Of a DNA stretch of 64,000 bases, positions 33,591 to 48,180 are shown piece after piece. Where the stretch lies: positions 5,945,501-6,009,500 of the forward strand of contig NC_135556.1 of assembly GCF_964340395.1 (NCBI RefSeq), written 5' to 3'. A program made the position numbers and the translations under genes. Position 1 is the stretch's first letter, and every line of letters begins with the position of its first letter. The notes beneath the pieces are model-generated. The model made no database searches. It was not told the origin of the DNA and saw only the letters and a program-made list of their open reading frames with translations. Source of the DNA: Glandiceps talaboti. Taxonomy: Eukaryota > Hemichordata > Enteropneusta > Spengelidae.

Positions 33591-36500
33591 TGTGTTTGCT
33601 GTCTGTCAGTCCCCAGTCATCACATTCACAGTTCCAGAAACATAACTTGCATCTCTTTTATCATTGTGACTTTATTTATTTTGTGATTGTACAACTATGC
33701 GTATTCTTTATTGCGTGACGAATAACAAAAATAAATAAAGATTGATTAAGAATCGTTCAAAGTGTAACCAAAACAGCTGGATAGGTTTGTAAAGGTTTTA
33801 AATTTTGCTGAAAGTTTTCAAGACAATAGTGTATGTGGTAAAAAGCCATGGATGAGTGAAATTATTAAATCTACATTCCCGTATACATGGGTGAATCACC
33901 GTATACATAACACTGACAATTAGAGGATTTGCATGGCTTTACACTCATTTATACATCACTAGATGTGGCTAGCATAACGGTAGAGGAAAACATTCAACAG
34001 ACACAAGCTACAACTTTGTCGTTCGATGTGGAAGATTACACAAGTGGGCGATTTGTTCACTCTGTAATCAACTTGAAGATAGCATGAATTTGAAAAGTCC
34101 TCCAAACTTTACTCTGCAAGATCATAGACGTAATCAGGCCCTACTGTGAGTACAATGAAACCAACTTAAATTCAATAGCTTATATCAATATGTCGCAATA
34201 ACAGTTTTTAGCTTGTGTCTATTTTAAATCGAAACCTTGATTGCTGCTGTTGTATTACGCTTCGTGCAAACACATGTCGAACACGAAACTTCATACTTAT
34301 TACTATCCTAAATCTAAGCACTCCATTTCCCGTTGATTTATGTTGTTTACTTCACATAGGATAAACTATAACACCACAGACTGAGAACTAATACTCCTCA
34401 TTTACGGTTTGTTTGATGTGAATGATACCTAAGGGGCAAGTAAAATTCAATCGGTGTATTTTTACGATGACAAAGCTAACAAATAACTTTTCAATTTGTA
34501 GCAATTTCTATCTGAGAGATTTCTGACATGTTATTGGTTTTTTTTCCACTTCCTTCTAATATGAAAGCTGAGAGATTGGTTTTGGAGGTAAATAATCCTT
34601 TCATATCCTCGTAATTCTTGTTCATTTAAATTATTATGGCACATGTCTCACGTGACAGTACATGTGTACCGGGTCATGCAAATGTCAGAATGTCCCCGAG
34701 AGGACAAACTTATAGTTTCTAGGCAGACGTTGTTCCCATGGGAACCCTGAACTACTTCAGGATATGATATTGCAGAGATTGTGGATATCAAGGTGTTTTT
34801 TTTATAGTATTAACTCAATTCAAACATTTAGAAAAAAAATGTTTTGGCTTCTTGTCTGGCAAGAATAATAATGCACAGAATAATTATTAATGAAAAACTG
34901 GCGATTTTACATGGTTTTTATAAGCCAGAGAGGCACAGTGAACTCCTTGTGGTATATAAGTAATTGACTTAATATATTGAATGGAATGGTGAACACACAT
35001 TTTGATATCTACTGACAACCTTCGCTTCTGCCTTCCCGGAAACAGATCGCTCATACAATCGCTACTTATCCCAAAATGAATACGGCTGTTTCTAGGAGAG
35101 TCATAAACAGTAGTGCATGGGTCAAATGACACTGTTTAAAATTTCGGTAGCTGTAACAGCGACAAAATTATGCACAATTTGTATTCTATATTTTATATTG
35201 TTGTGCTCACTGAAATATGTATGCATGCCCGACTAAGGATCAAGCCCCAAAATTTGGTGACAAACACATATTACCAGTTTAAACATATAACCATCGACAA
35301 TTAACAAAGGGTACTTAAGATAATACATACATACATACATACATACATACATACATACATACATACATAAAGACATAAAGACATAAAGACATACATACAT
35401 GATTTTGCTGTTACAGTTTATTTTACATAATCATATAGTCACGTTAGTTAGTTTATCTGCCAGCTATACCCAGACCTGTAGCTCTGTCAATTTGTTGAAC
35501 GAGAAAAGTTTGAAACTGTCAAAATAATATGTAATCCATTACATAATTACATTTGCAGCAAAATCTTGAAATACCGATAACAGGTACAAGTACATATACG
35601 GTTGCTATAGCAACAGTGACTATTTTGATTGCGTGTCCCTTGATACACTGCAATCACAACGCCTACGACATGCATCGTTATAACTACTGAGATCGATATT
35701 ACCGTATTGGAACTGTTTCCTGATCGAGTCTGAGTTTTGGCCAGATCGAGAAGATAAGTTTCCTTAAAACCTTGCTGTAAATTCTTAGGGGAATTTAATG
35801 TTGATGACTAACTTTTTCAAACCGCATACTAGCGTCATCACGTTGTCAGCACGTTCTTGCTGAGACACTGACTAGTACAGCTCTGTATCCGATGATAAAG
35901 TGTGTGTAACACTGTGCTGCTTAGAACCATTCTGCTACATTCCGAGGGCACGCACTCCTTGCGTGATACTTATTTTTAGAATTAAATCTACTGAGAACTC
36001 GTTACTACAGTGAGATTACAAGAAAAGTCTGCTCAAGGCTTTAATTCACAATGGAATGTAATCTTGTCAAATGAAGACGTCTTCAGAAATGTATGATACG
36101 AAACTAGTTTCAATCGCAACTTGGGAAGACAGAACCTAGATACTGTTTTTTTATATAAAAGTACACAGCACAAAGTACATAATCAGACTAGACTGCATGA
36201 AAACTACACTATCTGTATTATATATGGTATATGATAAACCGTAGCTGGTGTCCAATTTGTTTTAATTAAATAAAAAAATTTGCAGTTCCTCATGTTTACT
36301 AAATAGTTGGATTTTCTTGTTTGAAATTAAAAGATCGACTTAGAGTGCCGTTAGTAAATCTGCAGTGGCACTGTAACTGCACTTGTGAAACAAAATGTGT
36401 ATTTTTTCCGCAAGTTTTTGGAACAAATTTAACTTTTATCCACCCTTTCAAGTTTCATTTTGTGAGACATGCTACTAATATTAAGTGGTGACGTCATCAC

Positions 36501-37798
36501 CAAAACTACTGGCAACTATTATGTCAGTTATTCTTCGTTAAGTTACAAAAGATGGTAATATCGACTGAGAATATGCCGAATATCCCAACGATGAAAACCA
36601 CGTTAGCTGTTACAGACCGATGTCTGGCTCAACGAATATCTTACACTCTAGTATTGCTGCATTTTATATTTATTAAACAATGTGAATCAACATTGACAAA
36701 GTCTGTATTTGTAACTCAATACATTGCAGAAAATCTAAACATTATCTACAAATAGTTTGTTATTGTAATTATTATGTATTTGCAATGTATTAAATAACAA
36801 ACAAAGACTTGGCATATGTTGTTTCACGTTGATTTCTCAAGTAGAAAGCCATTATTTGAGAAATTAAAAAATCCAAAATAAATACCAAATCTTCATCCTC
36901 ATGGCCGCTTTAATCGTCCGGCTCAACCAAAATCTAATCAACATCGCTATGTACGTTTTCTTTGCATGAGATATCTTATCTTAGCAAATTATTACTTTTC
37001 TTTTGGCTTAGGAACGATATGTTAAGATAATGGTATTTCATTACAGAATGTACCAAATGTTTAATTTTTGTCGAGTCAGACGATGTAACTAGCAATTAAT
37101 AAATGGGATTTTGTCGGCGCTTGTTAGTTTTTATTCTTGTAACTGTTTTATTTCACGAGTATTAAACAGCTCGTTCTACGGACTGACTAGCAACTGACTT
37201 CTGACAATGCGAAAGCAGTGATCATCGTCGTAAATATTGGCAATGGCTTTGGAAATAATTTCCGTTAAATTCCCATAACATAGAGGATCTTCTAGTTCGA
37301 ATCACCAAGTCATACAAAATTAAAGCTGTTCACACCTCTGAAACTACGTCAGAACTCGACTTTCCGCGGCAATGATTTTAATCTAGTGGGCATTTTAAAA
37401 AACAAGATTCTCTTGACTGTGATGGAACGGGAGGTGAAAACTTGTAAACGAAAGGTTTCAGTAACTGAAAGGAATGACCTTGCTGATGTCATTTAATCTT
37501 ATCTTGTTTTGCACTGGCTTCAACTTTTGACTTTTAAGTCAGCCTGTTTCAAAGTAGTCTTGTGTGTGATATGGAGGTGTTGGAGTGACAATGACGATAT
37601 ATAGAATGGTTAAAACGCCTGATTAACTCAGATGAAAGTTTGTAAGAAGAAGGAAATTGAACATGTTCAAAGATTAAAATCTAATTCCGACTGTGTCAGA
37701 ACAGAATCTTGTCAGCTCGGTTGACAACTAGGCTTAACCCGCCGCCTATCTAATTTTGTAGATCCATCTGTATATACATTCTAACATCAATGTATACA

Positions 37799-37830
<32 letters not shown>

Positions 37831-40800
37831 GTACACGTACACACAAGCGTATACGAAGAATTCAACTTAAAGTTTCTAAAACGCGTGTGATTGAAAGTCT
37901 ATTTTAGTCACACTTCAAGAATGTACACAGTTAGTGTATATGATATCCGATATCTTTATACAAACGAAGAAAAATATTACAGAAAATCAAATTTTAAAGT
38001 CACAATTCACTTTTCAAAAGTAAAGTGTTTGATGAAATACATTCGTGGTCTCGTGGTCGTCAAATCATGCCGGTGTGAACGGGTTAATTTACGACAACTT
38101 AGCAATAAAAACAAACTACCCCGACTGGCATTATATCAAACACTTAAAAGATCGAAATAACGACAAAATAGAGCATAAAAGCGATGTTGGTACTTTTGTT
38201 AGCAGATGAAAAAGGATGCGATGAGATTAGTGTCACTGAAGCAGAACAGTGTATGAACATGATTTAGTTGTTGTTTTCTGAGCACCCTATATCAATACTC
38301 ATTTACAGTCGGTGTACTCTATTAAACTTTTACACATCCAGGTTCAATCGATAACTTCACATAAAATCTACAAGATCAAAGAAGTTTATATAAAAGTTGT
38401 TACACTGATCTTTACGGATATGAAATTTGTGGACCAAGGCGGAACGGTCCAGCCTTGAGAGGGTTCGTAAGCTGTACTACTGACGCCAGATATAAAGTCG
38501 ATAGGCTGGAAATGAAGAACGATGCGATAGTCATCATACCCATTTTCAATAAATTGCCGTTCTTTGGCAAGGCGACGTCTGTCCTGATTACACCTCTGAT
38601 TAACACATGATCTAGCGAACGACAAGTGTGGATGTTTTTACGTAGTATTAAACCCTTTTACTGAATCCAATATATGTCGCCAAAATTTGATGTAACTATT
38701 TCTACTGTAAGTATCGCAGCTGTCGCCAAACAGCATTCTATTTAAGTTTTCAGGATGAATTTCCTCAAAATATTCTAGGGCTGTCGTCTGCTTCCGCATG
38801 CAATGATTACAGACGCTGTATTGTACATAGTACAAACAAAGTTTAGACATCTGTGGCAGCCGAAAAGAAAGTAGTTTAGCACAATTCGCGCTACTGGCCT
38901 TATTTGGGCAAAGTGGTCAACAAAATTTGCACTATGACCTTATTTGGGCAAAGCGTGTTGGGGGCGTGATACGAACTGTTTTACACACTGTAAGAAAAAC
39001 ATGCCAACGTGTCAAGTGTTTAGCTTTGCCTGTCTGAGTTATCAGGTAACATTGCTATATTTGATGAAACGTACTCACGTATGCTATTGTCAGGAAAGAT
39101 AAAATCATTAATATTTCACTTTTATGAGTATTTCGTCTTTATATGTTCAAGCTATTTGCATCCCTACTAGACATATGGCAAATGAATAAATAAGGGTCCG
39201 AACGTATCCTGTGTTAGTTAAAGACAGTTCCAATACACAATGTAAGATATAAAAAAACCTCACAGATATGTTTATTTCATTGAATTTCACTTTGCCTTAT
39301 ATGACTGCATACCAATGAAACGAAATCATGCACTCTACAATACAATACAAAACAATACAATGGTATTATCCAGTCCAATGTCAGCGAAATGATAAAACTA
39401 AAGAACTTTTAATTTTGAAGAAAATGTTTGTGTGTATTCCATTATTTACTTCTTGATAAATTGGTTTAAATTAAACGATGCATTTCCCCCAAAATCCTGT
39501 CTAGACTCTTGTATGTGTTTTTGGAACAAGGTCATTATGTCATTTTACTTCGACCTATACACGTCAGGAAGATGTTGCGCCTATTTTGATTCTGGGTGCT
39601 AGATATTTAACCCCCCTCCCTCTCCAATTCCTTAACGAGTCACTTTTTCTTGCAATATAACGTGAGTGTTATTTTTTGGTACCAAATTGCATAATTTTAT
39701 GTAGTGATATATATATACAAATCAAACCATCTATGACAACAATGAGTAAACCGTGTAAGTTGCCAGGATACAGTACACGATTTTTAGACCGGAGGGACAT
39801 TACAATATCTAATTTCTTTCAAACCTGGCACAAAGGTGACATGTCATATGGGATATATGCACGTCACTTTGATTCGTGACACACGCAAATATTATTGAAT
39901 GGCGGCATATTAGTAGTTAAAACCCCAATATTTATTGCATACCTCAAGAATTGTAATACACAGAGACTTCATTCAGATGTCTACTCTATATACTTTCTGA
40001 TCCAAGCTTTATTTTACGACATTGACCTTTACCTTGACACCCAGGGTTAATTAAGAACATCCCACAATTTCTTGTATAGCACAGAAACTTTGTAGCACTA
40101 TATTTTTTTCTCGCCCTATAGAACATAAACATTACATACAATCGTCTACCCTCTTATTATCAAGTTAAGCTTTCTTTTCAGACCCGGACCTATGAATTTT
40201 ACTACCATGCTCAATCTATCCAAATCAAGTCATTTCTTGTATATCGCAGACACTTTGTGGTTTTTAAGGGGAACTAATTTATAAACAAATCTTGGACGTA
40301 GAAAATAAAGAACATTGGAAATAATATAAGCATTAATTGTGTATTTTTTTTCTGAATATAGCCATCTTGGTTTAAACATTAACGATATGGGCACAAGCTT
40401 CCGAAAAATAACATACACAGACTTCATTCCACTTCAAAAGCCATTTCCCCCTTCTTTTCCTATTGTATTTGATGTTACATTTCTGCTTGTGTCTTTATAT
40501 TTGACCTTGACCTTGACCTCCACAGGCATTGACTGAATGTCAGTCAGTCATACTTGTTGTAAAAAATCTTTTACGAAATATTTAAAAATAAAATAAAACG
40601 AGACTTCATTCAAGTGTCACTCCTATATGTCAGTGTCAAGGTTTTTTTAAGAACTTTACCATTTCTCATGATCTTGACTTTTAAGGTCAGTTACCCAAAC
40701 CGAGCCATTTTTTACGTACTGTGCTGTTTGTACACGCTTTATGTAAAGTTAAATTTCTTTCAAATTTTGTCCAAAGGTGATAAGAGAATAAGAAACATAC

Positions 40801-41260
40801 AGGCATGCATACAAGTTGCTGCTTTATATGCCATTTCTCACTGACTGATGGTGGTCATATCTTGTGTAAAAGTCCACCAGTTCTAGAGTAGTTCAATAAC
40901 TTAAATGGATTCAAGGACTTAATCCAAGTATCTATCCCTCATCTATAATCAGATATGGCCTTTCGGTTATTACCTTTATATTTTAACCTGGCCTTCACTT
41001 TCTGAATCAAAATTAAACAAGAAAATCAATTTCCTCCCCCAGTTACACAGAATTAAATTATATGAGAGGGGCCTGTGTCTTATTTTCATCGAAGACTTAA
41101 TAAGGTAAGCGTGTACACACGCACGGACGACATGTACTGTAAGTATGTGTAACACATATCCATTATTATACCCTCGTATTTTCCTGTGTTGACGTGCAGA
41201 CTTATTTTCTTACTGGTTACTGATATGTCAGTGGCACTGTCAATGAACTTGGATGGATGC
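33591..41260. other. Non-coding stretch within GPCR intron 1
   Basis: Contains (ACAT)n at 35323-35400, (AC)n at about 37806-37831, a two-unit imperfect duplication with CCTTATTTGGGCAAAG at about 38898-38915 and 38938-38955, and several related CTTGTATAGCACAGA/CTTTGTGG passages with TTGACCTTGACC motifs between 39960 and 40640 that look like an old diverged repeat. No gene is supported; the open frames at 37891-38160 and 38386-38625 have no recognised domain. Confidence 0.5.
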
Positions 41261-41262
41261 TA

Positions 41263-41413
41263 AGCATACATACATACATACATACATACATACATACATA
41301 CATACACACACACACAGACAGACAGACAGACAGACATACATACATACATACATACATACATACATACATACATACATACATACATACATACATACATACA
41401 TACACACACACAT

Positions 41414-41454
<41 letters not shown>

Positions 41455-41455
41455 T
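41263..41455. repeat. (ACAT)n/(AC)n/(CAGA)n compound microsatellite
   Basis: ACAT, AC, CAGA, ACAT, AC, then CAGA blocks in succession: a duplicated ACAT-AC-CAGA pattern. Open frames here are artefacts. Confidence 0.95.
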
Positions 41456-44216
41456 ATGTACATACTGTTGTTTTTAAGGGGTCACTGTTTTGTATGTAAG
41501 GTTGATGTGCTATCAATGTCAGTGCAATCATCATAGACAGAGTGATCGTTGACTAATAATTGGTTTAACTATGACCTTTTATTACTTCGTTAAATCACGC
41601 AATTCAATTATAAAGCTAAACTACTTCGAATCTGATACCAATGTTCACTAACTCGTCCCCGTAGAATCAAGAGCAGATACTCCTTTCTCCTTGTGATAAG
41701 GAGGCTGCCCTTTCTGGGTCCGTCACTCAGTATACTTCGTGCAACGAGCATGTCATCATGCTTCATTGCTGCGGCAATTAGTGTGGACGATAAGAGTTTC
41801 TATACGAATAACACCCTCTTGGAGAAGTTGGTCGAACACATACAGTGTTTTTATCTCTGAAAGTCGGTATGTTGATAACGCAGACTGACGCATCCTTTAA
41901 AAGGGAACTGTATACAGTGTTAATGTCGCTACTGACGCTGTAATGCATTACACCAAGGCTTTTATGGGTCGGGTGGTTTTATCCAGCGATCGATCTAAAG
42001 ACGTGTTTATTGTTCGAGAATCGATTTTGCGGGTGAAAAGGGCAAACTGACTGCCCGACATAGCTAGTCGTCATACATAGGTCGTCATGAGTCACAGATA
42101 TCCGTCGATAACCGTAAATATACTTTTTTATTAATCATCTCATTAAAATACACGATGTATACAGAAATGGAAATTCTATCTTTTGGAGAACGAAAGCTGA
42201 TACTACATATCCTTCACGCAGTGCTTTCAGAAATAATATTTTACAACATGATAACTTTCCTGTCAGCATGCGATATAGATTATGGGATCAAAACAAGGGG
42301 TTAACCATTTTACCCTGACAGAATCCTGGCATACTTGAAAAGGACTCGCAAATCAATGGCCAACACAATTTGAAATTATATGAGGACACGTGTAAATCGA
42401 TACTCACAAAATTCGCTGATTTTGGGAATTAATTGTGTTGCCGTTACTTTGCCTTTGATTTTGCAAGACGTTTCGCGAATACAAATATTAGAAAAATGTT
42501 CAAAGTTTTTTTACTTAAAACGTACGTTGAATTAGCTTGATTGATATTCAATGTTAGCAATTTTGAAAATGAAATCTCCGAAACTAATAGTTTATAGAGA
42601 ATGGCAAATTATCTGTAACTATCCCAAGTAATTTGTTACTAGTTTATTAAGACTCGACATTAATTTGACTGTACACTAAACTTAAATGTACCTTGATGGA
42701 ATTGATAAATCTTTAGAAATCACGTTAATTGACTGTATTCATAAAAATCAAACTAACGATTCTGACGACATGTGACGTTAACTTTTTAATCGACAATTTC
42801 AATGAACCCAGTTTTAAAGTGTATGTAACAACGTCTTGTAGCGTGCACGTGATTACGACATGTACAGCCTCTCAAGAACATAGATGTATACCTGTATATC
42901 GGTAATCAAGGTAAATTACGGCATATTATCGTATTTTAGTTTACTTTATAGTAGTGATTCATTTGTAACAGGTGCCGAGATGTCTACTAAATTTAGACGT
43001 AAATTGAGAGCTGAATGTTCGCCATCTACCATCTTTCCCGGTTCGTACTACACCCAATTTATTTATATTGTTAATAATTTTTCATAACTGAGTCTTCCTA
43101 TATAAATCATTACTGATTATAGTGTTTACCCGCCATACTATTTTAGAAATCAACCATGAGACAGACGACATTCCATCTGCGCAAAAAGTATCATAAATTA
43201 CTGTAATGATATATAATGTCTAAAAGCTATCATGTTATCAAAAGACACCCAATGCGTTCAACGATTACACATGCAAACCTGTACATTGTAATCACAGGGG
43301 TGTGCTTTAAACAATAACAAATAAAAACATAGAAGTTAAGTCAGGTCTCATCTACAACTCTATTGTGAGTTTATTTATGATACAGGACAGACACGTCTAC
43401 TTGGTCAGTGTGATTACATCTGAATCTGCTAAGATGTCATTTTTGCTGGTTTTTTTCGTGGTCATGATGAAGACGCAGTATAAAAAACATGTTGACGATT
43501 TTCAAGATATACAAGGATTATACGTATCTTAGATACATAATCCCGTCTACACTATAACTCAACTGTCTGACTGTTGTTTTGCATCTTAATTTTGCCAGAT
43601 GCACAATCGTCTAGAATGATTCTATCATATGTCAAATAACTGTCGGTTTGTGTTTAAATATCTTCTGTCGAGGACCAATACCGTGACGTCAGAGAGAGAA
43701 ATGTCCTCCTTGTAAACCTCTTGTCATAGATCAAAAGCACTTCTCTAAATACTACTAGAAAATCAAGCTATTGGCAAACTCAGATACACGCAAACTAAAA
43801 CTATAAGTTTTAAGTTTTCTTGAGTGGCGGAAATCTGCTTGGCATGCAATCAATGAGCTGCTATCACCCACTTGCGTAATCTACGATATCCACCAACCAT
43901 AGTTTTAGTTTGTGGCTATCTTATATGTTGCTTATAGGTTTATTTCCTCAGTACAGATTGGCAGGTCGAGTGTAAAAGGAACGGATAAAACTCCTGATCA
44001 ATATGCACAGAGAACAAGGCAAGATATATGTGGGTCCAATACCCGACAAATACCGGTGTTGTATATTCGATTTGTATTATTAACAAGAAAACACATGAAA
44101 AACATAACTATCATCGCCAGTAGAAATGTTACCTTAACATTGTTTTTTGAAATTATGTATTTGCAGCAGTTACTGGGCAATAGTTATGAGCTTTGTGCAT
44201 GCCATGAGATAGTCTG
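41456..44216. other. Non-coding stretch within GPCR intron 1
   Basis: No gene or clear repeat. The 162-codon frame at 43912-44400 owes its length to the (TA)n tract and is rejected. Confidence 0.5.
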
Positions 44217-44217
44217 C

Positions 44218-44521
<304 letters not shown>

Positions 44522-44612
<91 letters not shown>
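44522..44612. repeat. (TA)n microsatellite, right of the palindrome
   Basis: About 90 bases of TA directly after TCACCGAGT; with the left tract it suggests insertion of the element into one TA array. Confidence 0.97.
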
Positions 44613-44614
<2 letters not shown>

Positions 44615-44676
44615 TTGCAATTCGATGATTGAAAATAGAGCAATTTGCTGAAGCGAATAGCAGTATATAATATATA
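44613..44676. repeat. 63-bp direct repeat, copy 1 (other copy 45545-45608)
   Basis: GGTTGCAATTCGATGATTGAAAATAGAGCAATTTGCTGAA-type sequence through AGCAGTATATAATATATA recurs at 45545-45608 in the same orientation with about three differences. The two copies bracket exon 1 of the GPCR gene. Confidence 0.95.
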
Positions 44677-44846
44677 CATATATATACACATGTGTGTGTG
44701 TGTGTGTGTGTATGTGTGTGCCAATCAGTGTATCTCATTCTCTCTCTATTCACTCATATTTAGTTTGTAGCGAGAGGTTCAACTTGAGTAGTGTAAATCT
44801 GACTCAACTTTGTTATAGATAGATATAAATGAAATTCTTTCCTTAC

Positions 44847-45405
44847 CTTGGAAATATACAATGAAACGACAGAATCCAGCTCCGAAGATGAAGCGCTGTA
44901 GAAATATGCCGACAATTGTTGAGGGCATGCAGAAAATAACGAAGAGCAAATCACTAAGTGCCAGGCTGAAGAGAAACAAGTTTGTGACATTTCTCATCCG
45001 TCTGTTTTGTATGATAGTTATCAGAACAATGGCATTTCCAACAACAGCTAAAAGGAATACAAAAGAATACAAGAAGGCCAAAACCTTTCCGTCCATGACG
45101 TTTGGATATTTTAGAGGGATGTCGTCATAAGATGCGTTACTGTAGTCAGTGGAGTTCCAGTCTCCGATAGTGGAATTACAAAGCTGGACGAGTTTTTCTA
45201 ATTCAGAATCTGCAGTTTTCAAGTTCGTCGAAGTCTTGTGAGTGCTATTACAGAAATCGGCCAACCGCTGCCACTGATCAAAATCTTTTATAGAGAAATT
45301 CCCGTACCGTTTAAGATTGATCTTGTTGGCAACATCTTCGATGGGCGTGAAATACGTCATGGTTACAGTTCCCAGTAATCGTTGCAATCTTCGATCGTAC
45401 TCCAC
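44847..45405 (-). CDS. Cholecystokinin/gastrin receptor-like peptide GPCR, exon 1 (N-terminus, TM1, TM2, start of TM3)
   Basis: First of five exons giving a 497-residue rhodopsin-family receptor at the plasma membrane, probably activated by an amidated peptide of the CCK/sulfakinin type and signalling through a G protein. The extracellular N-terminus (about 105 residues) has NxS/T sites at N36, N53, N77, N84 and N90. TM1 (about 107-132) carries GN at 123-124; TM2 carries the NLFLFSLALSDLLF block with D152 (2.50). FCMP at 158-161 and RFIFGAGFCR at 171-180 are close to CCK receptors, with C179 for the disulfide. The exon ends in YFQ plus one base at donor CAAG/GTAAGG. M16 is an alternative start. 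Assignment to the CCK group rests on this block plus ERY and WQTKRHA in exon 2; orexin or allatotropin receptors fit less well. No signal peptide is evident, which is usual here. Confidence 0.9.
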
Positions 45406-45429
45406 TAGTTCCTAACTCCTCGATCTTTC

Positions 45430-45450
45430 CCTGTAAAAAGTAGCATAAGG
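45430..45450 (-). promoter_or_regulatory. Possible 5'UTR splice acceptor of the GPCR gene
   Basis: Minus-strand TATGCTACTTTTTACAG (AG at 45432-45431) lies 25 bases upstream of the chosen ATG, with an in-frame TAG (in GAGTTAGGAACTAG) between it and the ATG. This suggests the ATG exon starts here and that a separate 5'UTR exon lies further upstream. Confidence 0.4.
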
Positions 45451-45544
45451 TGTTCACATATCAACTAAACATGGCTGTTGTGGTGGTGGTGGCATTTTAA
45501 ACAAATAGCGGCTCTTTAGTCATATGTAATTCATCCCTGTGGAC

Positions 45545-45608
45545 TGGTTGCAATTCGATGATTGAAAATAGAGCAATTTGCTGAACCGAATAGCAGCATA
45601 TAATATAT
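45545..45608. repeat. 63-bp direct repeat, copy 2
   Basis: Second copy of the sequence at 44613-44676, about 140 bases upstream of the GPCR start codon. Confidence 0.95.
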
Positions 45609-48034
45609 AAAGTTAGGCGCCTATCTGGCACGACTATTGGAGCACGTCGTATAACTCGAGCCTTCCTGTGACACTGTACACAAACCTTTTAGAGGATTGT
45701 TGTGAGTGACAATCGAAGAACTCTATATTCTTAATATATGATGATACATAACTTTGCTGAAAAGTAAAAGGAAGGTATCTTACCCTTATCATCTAAATCG
45801 ATGAATTCCTACATCCACTACTCTCGTTTTTCTTATTACAGTAAAACAAAGTTTGGTGCAGCATAAAATATACTCGTCAATGCCAACCCGGCAGAATGAC
45901 CTGGCAAACTGACAAGACGCCACCACTGAACTGAATAATATTAACTTGGAATACATAAGGTCGCAAACATCGTTGCTTTGCATTGATTTGCTTACTGGGC
46001 CCTGCTACAGTATCAGTATTCGGGAAATGAGTGGCTCGTGATCGACGGCGCTAGAGACCCACCAATACTGGCGCTACATCCTGCAATCACGTGTAATTGA
46101 AAACAGCTAGTGATGATATTAGATCCATACTCATTCAGATCGAACGTGATTTGCCTATCAATGAGTACTCTTTCTATCACTTTTATTGTCGTTAAGATGT
46201 GTACTCGTGCTCCCCGTATGGCTCGTTATCCCTTCCTTATACGCCTACCGTCGAATCTCAAAGGAATATATAGCTTATAAACAACTTGTCAAGAGCATTA
46301 TGTGATCATGTTATATTAAACTTTACCACCGGCTAAAGTAAATACACATCAATTACACTCTAACCTGTTCGTAAAAATATATAATTAGAATATTTGGATA
46401 GGTCAAGACATTTCTTTAACGAGATTGAAATATGGCCTTCACTTTCAATAAATTATGCAACTGCATTCATATTTACGTGGCATGTAGTCGTCTGTCTGTA
46501 GCATCAATCAGCCGCAGGACACATCTGGAATCATTTAATATTCAATCTGACCCGAAAACTTTTTGATGGATTTGTCCTTTCATTTCCATAAATGTCAGAG
46601 GGACCCGAGTCACCTTGTTAGTGGCCTTGTATAGTAATCTGTGACATCAACAAGGATATCTTTGCCCTCCTTTTTTTCTCTGAGAGGCTTAAACCAGAAA
46701 AAAGTATTTATTTGGCATGGGTTTATGGCATAAAATGGTATACATGTGTATTTGAATTATTATATTGGAAACATGGTTTATTTTTAATAGTCATTTCCTG
46801 AATTAAATGTCATTACAGGTTGATTATTAACCATTGTACTTGGAACATATAGAGGAGATGAAGGTAGGGTAGAGGAGGGGATAGGGACTCGATATGAGGA
46901 GAAGAGAGGCAAAGATCTGTGTAGAAAGGAGAGGACGGGGGAGAGGGGAGGCTGGAGAAGAGGGTGAAGGGGAGGAGAGAAGAGAAGAGGAAATGAAAGC
47001 AAAATATGAAGATGCTGCCGTGGTTAACTGTTGTGCCACTTACTTTCTGTTCAATTGGAGATTTTTAAACTGAAGACTATATGTACATTAAGCGGAGGTA
47101 CTTATGCAAAAACCGTCTCGAATTCGGAAGAGTTTCCATGTCTAGAAATCAAACATTGTAATATAATCTCTTTACTATGTATTTTGAGATGTGTAATACT
47201 ATGTAAATGGTATCGGTCTAGCCATGCTGATGGAATAGTAAGATCATTGCTGTGATATATTACTCTTTTGAAATTCTTGTCATTTCCACTAAAACTACAC
47301 ATTTCTCTTCTACTAACGCACTGTAAAGACATCACTTGTTTATTGCACTGTCTAGCTGATTATGCCTGTCTTACTGTGTACACCTTGTAGTCATAAATTA
47401 CTTCCAGAATATGTCACTATTATTTCTATCGAAAGTGACATTTCAAGACACCGAATCTAAGCCATTTAATTCACCAAATGTTCTACCGATTGGACACGAT
47501 AATTGTTTTACATACATATCGTACTTTTGGAAGATGCTCTGGTTTTCATTTACACTTTCGCCATTATGTCTGATATATGATATACTATATGATATAAGAA
47601 GATATACGATACACTGGATGGAACACAGGCTACCATGGAACAAAAAGTGTATACCCTCAGAAGGGGAAAAGAATAGCCTCATGGTTTCCTAAACTTTTTA
47701 ACATTCAGTGTAGAATAATTCAACAAACAATCATACATTTCTGAATTTCTTTTTAGTTTGTTTTTTGAAGTCTCTAAATTTTCTCTAAATGATGTTAACG
47801 ATATTGACTAATTACGTATACAATTTCCAGACTACCTGCATTATATGCCTTTTTAAAATGCTTACCCCACCGTACTTACTACTTCCCGAGTCATTTAACA
47901 TGATCTATTCCTTTTAAAATCAAGTATGTATATTATTTCAGCGTCGCTCTCACACTTACGCCTAGCCTAGTTCCTATACAGTATCATTACGATTTATACC
48001 TGTCTAGTCAAAGTCGTTGCTCTTTCACATTCAT
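45609..48034. other. Non-coding stretch upstream of the GPCR gene
   Basis: Likely contains the promoter and 5' exon of the receptor gene, but neither could be placed. A GA-rich purine tract at about 46850-46990 is the only notable composition. Open frames at 45789-45983 and 47411-47692 lack domain support. Confidence 0.45.
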
Positions 48035-48180
48035 CCACAGTCACCCACACAGTCATTAACATCATGTCTTTGTTAATCAATCACAAAATTCTAACCAATA
48101 ACACAGTCCGTCATGTCCAAATATGGTATATTTGTCAGCTCAGGATGCTACATGCTACTTATACACTGTTTACCGTCACT
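48035..48180. repeat. Dispersed repeat shared with 10450-10650
   Basis: ACACAGTCATTAACATCATG, TCATGTCCAAATATGGTATA and TTTGTCAGCTCAGGATGCTA follow the order of the other copy. Class unknown. Confidence 0.65.

Noticed and set aside
35323-35400. Telomere-like or centromere-like repeat
   Set aside because: It is an ordinary (ACAT)n tract with a few AAAGACAT units; no TTAGGG array occurs in the window.
44779-44846. Extension of GPCR exon 1 past YFQ
   Set aside because: The GTAAGG donor and the phase-1 match to exon 2, which restores TM3, make the remaining open frame intronic.
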